Shown piece after piece: positions 34,499 to 40,955 of a DNA stretch of 64,000 nucleotides; position 1 is the first letter of the stretch; every line of letters begins with the position of its first letter. This stretch comes from an uncultured Oscillospiraceae bacterium (lineage in GTDB: Bacteria; Bacillota; Clostridia; Oscillospirales; Oscillospiraceae), in contig CATKZP010000005.1 of assembly GCA_949841355.1 (NCBI GenBank), positions 62,001 to 126,000 on the forward strand. The letters are read 5' to 3'. The translations under genes were made by a program, and so were the position numbers. The notes under the pieces are model-generated. The model did not search any database, was not told the origin of the DNA, and saw nothing but the letters and a program-made list of their open reading frames with translations.

Positions 34499-34762
34499 AT
34501 GTATATGAAAGAGACAACCGTCAACAATCAGGTCGGCCTGCACGCCCGTCCGGCGACGTTTTTTATCCAAAAGGCCAATGAGTTCAAAAGCTCCATCTGG
34601 GTGGAGAAGGACGACCGCCGGGTCAATGCCAAGAGCCTGCTGGGCGTGCTGTCTTTGGGCATCGTGAAGGGCACGACCATCAACCTCATCGCTGATGGCC
34701 CTGACGAGGAGATCGCCATTGACGCGCTGGTGGAGCTCATCAACTCCGAGTTTGCCGAGTGA
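34499..34762 (+). CDS. HPr family phosphocarrier protein
   Basis: HPr passes phosphate from enzyme I to sugar PTS enzymes and, when phosphorylated on serine, acts in CcpA catabolite control. With ATG 34499 (8 bp after GGAGGG) the 87-aa protein places the catalytic histidine exactly at H15 (GLHARPA) and the regulatory serine at S46 (NAKSLLGV). It therefore looks competent for both modifications, unlike Crh. It stands alone between its own promoter and terminator, with no enzyme I gene in the window. Confidence 0.95.
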   Translation: MYMKETTVNNQVGLHARPATFFIQKANEFKSSIWVEKDDRRVNAKSLLGVLSLGIVKGTTINLIADGPDEEIAIDALVELINSEFAE

Positions 34763-34777
34763 TTCTACGCTGACCAC

Positions 34778-34807
34778 AAAAAAGCGCCGCAGATGCGGCG
34801 CTTTTTT
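34778..34807 (+). terminator. Intrinsic terminator after the HPr gene
   Basis: A 13-bp stem, AAAAAAGCGCCGC (34778-34790) with GCGGCGCTTTTTT (34795-34807), four-base loop and T run. Confidence 0.9.
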
Positions 34808-34811
34808 TGCT

Positions 34812-35037
34812 AGAAGCGCTGAGCCGTTGTGAGCAGCGGGCTAAGGCCGGAGCGAAGGGGAAAGCCCAAGGAGGGGGCCGAAGGACCCCGGATGGGTTTC
34901 CCCGGAGTCGGAGGGCTTAGATCCGCGTCGCGAACAGGCGAAGCGTGACAAAGCCAGGAACACGATTGACGCCGCTTGTCTGGACGGCGACCTGCGGCGT
35001 ACTCCGGCCAATCAAACGAGGGGAAGGAGCGGGTGGT
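34812..35037. repeat. GC-rich intergenic repeat-like region upstream of uvrC
   Basis: No gene is supported here. The stretch holds pieces shared with other intergenic regions. GAGTCGGAGGGCTTAG (34905-34920) has an exact inverted copy at 60344-60359. CGACCTGCGGCG (34988-34999) recurs at 48851-48862, and AGCGTGACAA recurs near 48865-48874. It looks like a mosaic of dispersed non-coding repeats. Confidence 0.55.
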
Positions 35038-36885
35038 ATGACATTCGACGAACTTCGGGACAAGGCCCACGCCCTGCCCCTCAAGCCCGGCGTGTATATC
35101 ATGCAGAACGCCGCCAGCGAGGTCATCTACGTGGGCAAGGCCAAGGCGCTGAAAAACCGGGTGAGCCAGTACTTCCAGGACCAGTCCCGCCACAACGAAA
35201 AGACCCGGGCCATGGTCAGCCAGATCGACCACTTTGACGTCATCGTGGTCCAGTCCGAGTTCGAGGCGCTGGTGCTGGAATGCGCCCTCATCAAGCGCCA
35301 TCAGCCCCGGTACAATATCCTGCTCAAGGACAGCAAGGGCTATCCGTATATCCGGGTGTCGCCGGGGGACTACCCCAAGTTCTCCCTGGTGTCCAAGCCG
35401 GAGGACGACGGGGCCCGGTATTTTGGACCCTACGGGGGCCGTCAGGCCAGCTATGCCATCATCGACGCGCTGCGGGAGGCCCTGCGCCTGCCCGCCTGCC
35501 ACAAAAAATTCCCCCGGGACATCGGGAAGGAGCGGCCCTGCCTCAACTTCCACATGGGCGTGTGCGACGGCTACTGCCGCTTGGAGATGGATCAGAGCCA
35601 GTACAGGCGGTCCATCGAGCAGGCGGTGCGGCTGCTGGAGGGCCGGCTGGACGAGGTGGTGGACGAGCTCACCGCCGAGATGGAGCTGGCGGCGGCGGAG
35701 CTCCGGTTCGAGAAGGCCGCCCAGCTGCGGGACCGCATCCGCTCCATCCAGCTGCTTTCCAAGCGGCAGAAGGCGGTGGCGGGGTCGCTGGCGGACACCG
35801 ACGTGGTGGGCTACCACCGGGGGGAGGCCAAGAGCTGCCTGGTGGTGCTGCATTACATCGGCGGAGAGCTGGCGGCCAAGGACTGGGAGCTGCTGGGTGT
35901 CCCTATGGAGGACGAGCAGACCACCGTATCCGCCCTGGCGGCCCAGTATTATGGAGGACGGGGGCAGCTGCCCCGGCAGATTCTGCTGCCCTGCGACATC
36001 GACGACCAGGTGGACCTGGCCCGTATGCTCACGGAGTCTGTGGGCCGCAGGGTGGAGGTGCTCACCCCCCAGCGGGGGGCCAAGATGGAGCTGGTGCGGC
36101 TGGCCAACGAGAACGCCGCCGAGGAGGTCCTCCGGGCCACCACGGCGGAGGAGCGCCGGAGCAAGCTCACCGAGGCGCTGGGGACCCTGCTGGGGCTGGA
36201 GGAGCTTCCCCACAGAATCGAGGCGTTCGACATCTCCAATACGGGCAGCGCGGACATTGTGGCGTCCATGACCGTTCACATTGACGGCAGGCCGCTGAAG
36301 CGGGACTACCGCCACTTCAAGCTGCGGGACATGCCCCACGCCGACGACTACGCCTCCATGGAGCAGGTGGTGGAGCGCCGGTTCCGGCGGTATCTGGACG
36401 GGGACGAGAAATTTGCAGACCTGCCCGACCTGCTGCTGATGGACGGCGGCGCGGGGCAGGTGAAGGTGGCCCAGGAGGTGCTGGGCCGGCTGGGGCTGGG
36501 GGATATCCCGGTGTACGGCATGGTGAAGGACGACCGCCACCGCACCCGCGCCCTGGTGGCCGGGGACGGCCGGGAGATCGGCATTCAGGCCAACCAGGCC
36601 CTGTTCGCCATGGTGGGGCGCATCCAGGAGGAGACCCACCGCTTCGCCATTGAGTTCCACCGCCAGCAGCAGGCGGGGCATCTGAAGGGCTCGGCGCTGG
36701 ACGATATCCCCGGGGTAGGGCCCGCCCGGAAGGCTCAGCTGCTCAAGCACTTCAAGAGCGTGAAGGCGGTCAAGGCCGCCGCGCTGGAGGAGCTTGCCGC
36801 CGTGGTACCCAAAAACACCGCCCAGGCGGTATACGGCCACTTCCACAGGCCGGACGCCGGGAAGGGAAAGGACGAGACGCCATGA
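35038..36885 (+). CDS. uvrC: Excinuclease ABC subunit C
   Basis: UvrC makes the dual incision in nucleotide excision repair. The 615-aa protein has the GIY-YIG nuclease (PGVYIMQNAASEVIYVGKAKALKNRV, about 15-40), a UVR domain (about 205-240), the RNase H-like 5' nuclease (EAFDISNTGS, LLMDGGAGQVKVA) and C-terminal helix-hairpin-helix repeats (LDDIPGVGPARKAQLLKHF). ATG 35038 follows GGGAAGGAGCGGGTGGT; a longer upstream frame into the repeat region is rejected. It overlaps rsmD by ATGA. Confidence 0.96.
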   Translation: MTFDELRDKAHALPLKPGVYIMQNAASEVIYVGKAKALKNRVSQYFQDQSRHNEKTRAMVSQIDHFDVIVVQSEFEALVLECALIKRHQPRYNILLKDSKGYPYIRVSPGDYPKFSLVSKPEDDGARYFGPYGGRQASYAIIDALREALRLPACHKKFPRDIGKERPCLNFHMGVCDGYCRLEMDQSQYRRSIEQAVRLLEGRLDEVVDELTAEMELAAAELRFEKAAQLRDRIRSIQLLSKRQKAVAGSLADTDVVGYHRGEAKSCLVVLHYIGGELAAKDWELLGVPMEDEQTTVSALAAQYYGGRGQLPRQILLPCDIDDQVDLARMLTESVGRRVEVLTPQRGAKMELVRLANENAAEEVLRATTAEERRSKLTEALGTLLGLEELPHRIEAFDISNTGSADIVASMTVHIDGRPLKRDYRHFKLRDMPHADDYASMEQVVERRFRRYLDGDEKFADLPDLLLMDGGAGQVKVAQEVLGRLGLGDIPVYGMVKDDRHRTRALVAGDGREIGIQANQALFAMVGRIQEETHRFAIEFHRQQQAGHLKGSALDDIPGVGPARKAQLLKHFKSVKAVKAAALEELAAVVPKNTAQAVYGHFHRPDAGKGKDETP

Positions 36886-37433
36886 GAGTGATCACAGGGA
36901 CCGCCCGGGGCCGCCGGCTGGAGGCGCTGCCCGGCCTGGACACCCGCCCCACCACCGACCGGGTGAAGGAGAGCGTGTTCAACGTGCTCCAATTCGATAT
37001 TGAGGGGCGGCGGGCGCTGGACCTGTTCGCCGGCAGCGGCCAGATGGGCATTGAGGCGCTGAGCCGGGGCGCGGCGTTCTGCGACTTTGTGGACAGCGCC
37101 CCCGCCGCGCTGAACGTGGTGCGGCGCAACGTGAAAGCCTGCGGCTTTGAGGGGCGCAGCGCCTGCCACGGCAGGGACTTCGCCGCCTTTCTCTCCGGCT
37201 GCCGGGAGGGGTACGGCCTGATTTTCCTGGACCCGCCCTATGCCTCCGGAAACCTGGAGCGGGCGCTGGAACACATCGCCGCGATTGACATTGTGGTGGA
37301 AAATGGTATAATAGTGTGCGAAAGTCCGGCGGACCATCAGCTCCCCGACCTTCCGGCCCCCTACGAAAAGGGGCGGGAGTACCGCTGCGGCAAGATCAAA
37401 TTCACCCTATACCGCAGGAGGACGTGCCCATGA
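36882..37433 (+). CDS. rsmD: 16S rRNA (guanine(966)-N2)-methyltransferase
   Basis: RsmD methylates G966 of 16S rRNA using SAM. The 183-aa Rossmann methyltransferase starts with the diagnostic RVITGTARGRRL…TRPTTDRVKESVFNVL, has SAM motif I DLFAGSGQMGIEAL, and the catalytic motif IV LDPPYAS. Start and stop both overlap neighbours by ATGA (uvrC upstream, coaD downstream), so the three are translationally coupled. Confidence 0.95.
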   Translation: MRVITGTARGRRLEALPGLDTRPTTDRVKESVFNVLQFDIEGRRALDLFAGSGQMGIEALSRGAAFCDFVDSAPAALNVVRRNVKACGFEGRSACHGRDFAAFLSGCREGYGLIFLDPPYASGNLERALEHIAAIDIVVENGIIVCESPADHQLPDLPAPYEKGREYRCGKIKFTLYRRRTCP

Positions 37434-37930
37434 GACGCGCCATCTATCCCGGCAGCTTTGACCCGGTGACCCTGGGCCACCTGGACATCATCAAGCGGGC
37501 CGCCGCCATTTTTGACGAGCTCATCGTGTGCGTCAGCGTCAATTCCGCCAAGGACGGGGGGCTGTTCTCCCCGGAGGAGCGGGTGGAGCTGATCCGCATG
37601 GTGACGGAGGACCTGCCCAACGTGAAGGCGGACTGCTCCCGGGAGCTGGTGGCGGAGTACGCCCGGCACAGCCGGGCCAGGGTGCTGGTGAAGGGGCTGC
37701 GGGCGGTATCCGACTACGAGTCGGAGATCCAGATGGCCATGGTCAACGCCAAGCTGTACCCCCGGCTGGATACGGTGTTCCTCTATACCCGGCCCAAGTA
37801 CGCCTATCTCAGCTCCACGGTGGTGAAGGAGCTGGCCCGGTACGGGGCGGAGCTGTCCGACTTCGTGCCCCGTCAGATCATTGACCGGGTGCGGGCAAAG
37901 GTGACGCAGAGCGGGCAGGATTACCTGTAA
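37430..37930 (+). CDS. coaD: Phosphopantetheine adenylyltransferase
   Basis: CoaD joins ATP and 4'-phosphopantetheine to dephospho-CoA, the penultimate step of CoA synthesis. The 166-aa protein has YPGSFDPVTLGHLDII (the (H/T)xGH nucleotidyltransferase motif, residues 6-21), the RGLRAVSDYESE-like segment (here KGLRAVSDYESEIQMAMVN) and YAYLSSTVVKELA (the ISSTxxR-type motif). ATG 37430 follows GCAGGAGGACGTGCCC. rsmD-coaD is a standard Firmicute pairing. Confidence 0.96.
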   Translation: MRRAIYPGSFDPVTLGHLDIIKRAAAIFDELIVCVSVNSAKDGGLFSPEERVELIRMVTEDLPNVKADCSRELVAEYARHSRARVLVKGLRAVSDYESEIQMAMVNAKLYPRLDTVFLYTRPKYAYLSSTVVKELARYGAELSDFVPRQIIDRVRAKVTQSGQDYL

Positions 37931-38016
37931 GCGGCGGGGTTAAGATCTGCGCGGATCAGCCGGACGGCCGCTGAAGCTGTCAATACAGGGCGATACATCA
38001 AAAGGAGAGATGACTC

Positions 38017-38538
38017 ATGGCAACTGCTGTGGATGAACTGCTGGACATGCTGTTTGATATGATTGATGAGGCGAAGAACGCCGCCTTCAGCGGAGACAAG
38101 TGTGTGATCGAGCGGGATAAGGCGCTGGACCTGATCGAGGACGCCAAAAAGCAGCTGCCGGTGGACCTGGCGGAGGCCAGGAAGATCCTCAACGCCCGAA
38201 ACGAGTATCTGGCCGCCGCCAAACGGGAGGCGGAGGAGATCCGCAAGCGGGCGGAGATCGAGGCCAACCAGATGGTGAGCGAGGCCCCCGTGATGACCCA
38301 GGCCCGCCAGAAGGCCCGGGAGGTGCTGGCCCACGCGGACGAGGAGGCCAAAAAGACCTGCCGGGAGACCAACGAATACTGCGTGGACCTGCTGCGCCGC
38401 ACGGAGGACGCTCTGGCCGCGGCCCACGCGGAGATGCGCCAGGTGCACAATCAGTTCCGCTCCGGCATGGGCGCGGGAACCGGAAGCGACCGGCCCTCCG
38501 GCGGCAGCCGGATGTATGACGCGGAAGCGGACCAGTGA
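38017..38538 (+). CDS. Coiled-coil protein of unknown function
   Basis: A 173-aa highly charged protein, mostly predicted alpha-helical coiled coil (about 45-145, with repeated AEARKIL, AKREAEEIRKRAE, ADEEAKKTCRET), ending in a Gly/Ser-rich tail (MGAGTGSDRPSGGSR). It resembles the ATPase-stalk-like or DivIVA-like helical proteins often found downstream of coaD in Clostridia, but no specific function can be assigned. ATG 38017 follows AAAGGAGAGATGACTC. A strong terminator follows. Confidence 0.75.
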   Translation: MATAVDELLDMLFDMIDEAKNAAFSGDKCVIERDKALDLIEDAKKQLPVDLAEARKILNARNEYLAAAKREAEEIRKRAEIEANQMVSEAPVMTQARQKAREVLAHADEEAKKTCRETNEYCVDLLRRTEDALAAAHAEMRQVHNQFRSGMGAGTGSDRPSGGSRMYDAEADQ

Positions 38539-38562
38539 GTGAAAAAGTAAATAGAACCCCTC

Positions 38563-38597
38563 AAAACCCCCGCCGCAGCTTTTGCGGCGGGGGTTTT
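38563..38597 (+). terminator. Intrinsic terminator after the coiled-coil gene
   Basis: A perfect 15-bp stem (38563-38577 with 38583-38597) ending GGGGGTTTT, with an A tract on the left. It separates the uvrC group from the division cluster. Confidence 0.88.
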
Positions 38598-38735
38598 GCC
38601 GTGCACCAAGATATGGGGGAGGGTGTGGGACATACGCCTGTGACAGTACGTATGTGCGGAAGAAAACGAATAGAAGTTCGATTAAATTTGCCGTGTTATT
38701 CCCGTAAAATGGGCAAAATCACCGAAAAAAAGTCC

Positions 38736-38764
38736 TTGCAATTTTTAGGAGGCTACGGTATACT
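38736..38764 (+). promoter_or_regulatory. Promoter of the mraZ division/cell-wall operon
   Basis: -35 TTGCAA (38736-38741), 17-bp spacer, -10 TATACT (38759-38764). The start would be near 38771, at the edge of the direct repeats bound by MraZ. Confidence 0.8.
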
Positions 38765-38774
38765 GAAAAGCGTA

Positions 38775-38794
38775 GTGGAGTGAAATGGAGTAAA
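38775..38794 (+). promoter_or_regulatory. Putative MraZ operator repeats
   Basis: Direct repeats TGGAG at 38776-38780 and 38786-38790, spaced 10 bp (one helical turn), with a related TGGA at 38817-38820. MraZ regulators bind tandem G-rich repeats of this spacing just upstream of their own gene. The location, directly after the -10, predicts autorepression. Confidence 0.65.
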
Positions 38795-38829
38795 TTTGCT
38801 ATCAGTAGGAGAGAAATGGAGGGATTGGG

Positions 38830-39246
38830 ATGACCGGCACCTACGAGCACAGCATCGACAACGCCGGCCGCCTGATCGTGCCCTCCAAACTGCGGGACAA
38901 GCTGGGCTCCAGCTTTTATCTGGCGGTGGGGGTGAAGGAAAACCTGACCCTCTACCCCATGGAGGCGTGGGACAAGCTGCGCGCGCGGGTGTCCGAGCTG
39001 TCCACCACCGACGCGGCGGCCATGGATTTGTTCTTTGCCAGCGCGCAGCTGTGTGAGGCGGACAAGCAGTGGCGCTTTCAGGTGCCGGCCTACTTGAAGG
39101 ACTACGCCAAGATCGACCGGGACGTGGTGATCACCGGCAACAACGACCGGGCTCAGATCTGGAGCGCGGATAACTGGAAGGCCAAGACCCGGCAGCAGCT
39201 CAACCCGGAAACCATTGCCAGCCTGATGAAAAACCTGGGGATCTGA
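38830..39246 (+). CDS. mraZ: Transcriptional regulator MraZ
   Basis: A 138-aa AbrB-fold protein with two copies of the MraZ DNA-binding signature: HSIDNAGRLIVPSKLRDKLG in the first half and the degenerate WRFQVPAYLKDYAKIDRDVVITG in the second. It forms ring oligomers and controls the division/cell-wall cluster it heads. ATG 38830 follows GGAGGGATTGGG. Confidence 0.95.
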   Translation: MTGTYEHSIDNAGRLIVPSKLRDKLGSSFYLAVGVKENLTLYPMEAWDKLRARVSELSTTDAAAMDLFFASAQLCEADKQWRFQVPAYLKDYAKIDRDVVITGNNDRAQIWSADNWKAKTRQQLNPETIASLMKNLGI

Positions 39247-39250
39247 CGCG

Positions 39251-40186
39251 ATGATGGAATACACCCATAAGCCGGTACTCCTGGAGGAGTGCCTAAACGG
39301 ATTGAACATTCACCCCGGCGGGATTTATGTGGACGGCACTCTGGGCCGGGCGGGCCACTCGCGGGAGATCGCCGGGCGGCTGACCACCGGGCGGCTCATC
39401 GGCATCGACCGGGACAAGGCCGCCTTGGACGCCGCCCCCGCCCGCCTGGCCGGGCATATGGACAAGGTGACTCTGGTGCGGGGCAGCTTTGGTCAACTGC
39501 CCGCCATCCTCTCCTCGCTGGGGGTGGAGGGGGCGGACGGGATGCTGTTCGACCTGGGGGTGTCCTCACCCCAGTTGGACGACGGCAGCCGGGGGTTCTC
39601 CTATCTACAGGACGCGCCGCTGGACATGCGCATGGACCAGTCCGCACCCCTCACCGCCCGGGATGTGGTGAACGGCTGGGACCAGGAGGAATTGAAGCGG
39701 ATTCTATGGCAGTACGGCGAGGAGCGCTATTCCGGCCTCATTGCCGCCGCCATCGTCCGGGAGCGGGAACGCGCGCCCATCGAGACCACCGGGCAGCTGG
39801 CCCAGCTGATCCGGGACGCCATGCCCGCCAAGGCCAAGCGGGAGAAGCAGCACCCCGCCAAGCGCTCCTTCCAGGCCATCCGCATCGCGGTGAACGACGA
39901 GCTGGGGGAGCTGGAACGGCTGCTGGACAGCGCGCTGGACGCGCTGAAGCCCGGAGGGCGGCTGGCGGTCATCTCTTTCCACTCGCTGGAGGACCGGCTG
40001 GTCAAGACCGCCTATGCCGGATGGGCCAAGGGCTGCACCTGTCCACCGGATTTCCCGGTGTGCGTGTGCGGCAGGAAGCCCCGGGCAAAGCTGGTGGGCA
40101 GGAAGCCCATCACGGCGGGAGAGAGGGAGCTTGCGGAAAATCCGCGGGCGCGCAGCGCCAAGCTGCGCGTGGCGGAAAAGCTGTAA
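39251..40186 (+). CDS. rsmH: 16S rRNA (cytosine(1402)-N4)-methyltransferase
   Basis: RsmH (MraW) methylates C1402 N4 of 16S rRNA with SAM. The 311-aa protein shows the family start HKPVLLEECLNGL, SAM motif VDGTLGRAGHS, FDLGVSSPQLDDGSRGFSY, the helical insert, and the C-terminal SFHSLEDRLVK and NPRARSAKLR. ATG at 39251 or 39254, four bases after the mraZ stop. The DGTLGRAGHS differs from the usual DCTxGxGGHS but keeps the fold. Confidence 0.96.
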   Translation: MMEYTHKPVLLEECLNGLNIHPGGIYVDGTLGRAGHSREIAGRLTTGRLIGIDRDKAALDAAPARLAGHMDKVTLVRGSFGQLPAILSSLGVEGADGMLFDLGVSSPQLDDGSRGFSYLQDAPLDMRMDQSAPLTARDVVNGWDQEELKRILWQYGEERYSGLIAAAIVRERERAPIETTGQLAQLIRDAMPAKAKREKQHPAKRSFQAIRIAVNDELGELERLLDSALDALKPGGRLAVISFHSLEDRLVKTAYAGWAKGCTCPPDFPVCVCGRKPRAKLVGRKPITAGERELAENPRARSAKLRVAEKL

Positions 40187-40258
40187 ACACAGTGGATAAG
40201 ATCCAGTCCCTGCGGCTTCATGGTGGGGTGTGGAGCGGATATGTGAGGAGAGTGCCCC

Positions 40259-40819
40259 ATGGCAGCTGAGCGCAGGAACAACAGAAGATACCAGACCTAT
40301 GGGAACGTGGCCTACCAGCCGGTGCCCGAGCTGGAGCCCAAGCGCCGGGAGCGCTCGTCTGCGGCGCCTGTCCGCCGTCCGGAGCCGCACCGCCGTCCCC
40401 GGCCGCAGCCCCGCCGCCGCCCGGCAGTACGGCCCAATATCGAGGTCCGGCCCCAGAGCGCCGTGGCCCCCTTTACAGTGGTGGGGCTGTTTGCGGTGCT
40501 GGCGTGCATGCTGCTGCTGGTGGTGAACTGCGCCAGGCTGGCGGTGGTGAACAACGGCATCGTGGAGCTGCGCGCCGACCTGGCTGACCTCCAGGACGAG
40601 AGCAGAGTGCTCCAAACCAGATATGAGCTGTTGTTTGATGTGGAAGAGATCGAGCGTCAATTTTTGTCCAACGGCTCCATGGTCCGCTCCAACCCGGGCC
40701 AGACGGTATATCTGGACCTGTCCGGCGGGGACAGCGTGGTTTATTACGAGGGGGCAAAGGACGGCCTGTCCGCCCTGGTCCAGCGCGCGGAGCAGTTTTT
40801 TGCCGGCCTGATGTCATAA
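40259..40819 (+). CDS. ftsL: FtsL/DivIC-like septum protein
   Basis: A bitopic membrane protein of the divisome: 186 aa with a very basic, proline-rich cytoplasmic tail (1-68), one transmembrane helix (about 71-92) and an external coiled coil (about 97-125, IVELRADLADLQDESRVLQ). The C-terminal tail of about 60 residues is longer than usual. Identification rests on topology and its position between rsmH and the penicillin-binding protein, because FtsL sequences diverge quickly. It would recruit the FtsW/PBP pair and DivIB. Confidence 0.8.
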   Translation: MAAERRNNRRYQTYGNVAYQPVPELEPKRRERSSAAPVRRPEPHRRPRPQPRRRPAVRPNIEVRPQSAVAPFTVVGLFAVLACMLLLVVNCARLAVVNNGIVELRADLADLQDESRVLQTRYELLFDVEEIERQFLSNGSMVRSNPGQTVYLDLSGGDSVVYYEGAKDGLSALVQRAEQFFAGLMS

Positions 40820-40859
40820 CCGGCTTGACCCGTCACATAGATTTACCCGTAGAGACAAA

Positions 40860-40899
40860 AGAGGGGCGTGTGGAACACACAGGGTTCCCGCGCCCCTCT
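40860..40899. other. Hairpin between ftsL and the PBP gene
   Basis: Arms AGAGGGGCG (40860-40868) and CGCCCCTCT (40891-40899) form a perfect 9-bp stem that encloses a smaller GTGTG/CACAC hairpin. There is no T run, so it is more likely an mRNA-stability or processing element than a terminator. Confidence 0.5.
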
Positions 40900-40955
40900 C
40901 CCGTAAGCGGCGCGCCCCGCGCCGTCCGGTGAAAACCCTTGGATAGGAGGACCCC

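Noticed and set aside
31931..34777. 948-codon minus-strand frame opposite mutS2
   Set aside because: Antisense to a complete mutS2 with all motifs; composition is that of a shadow frame.
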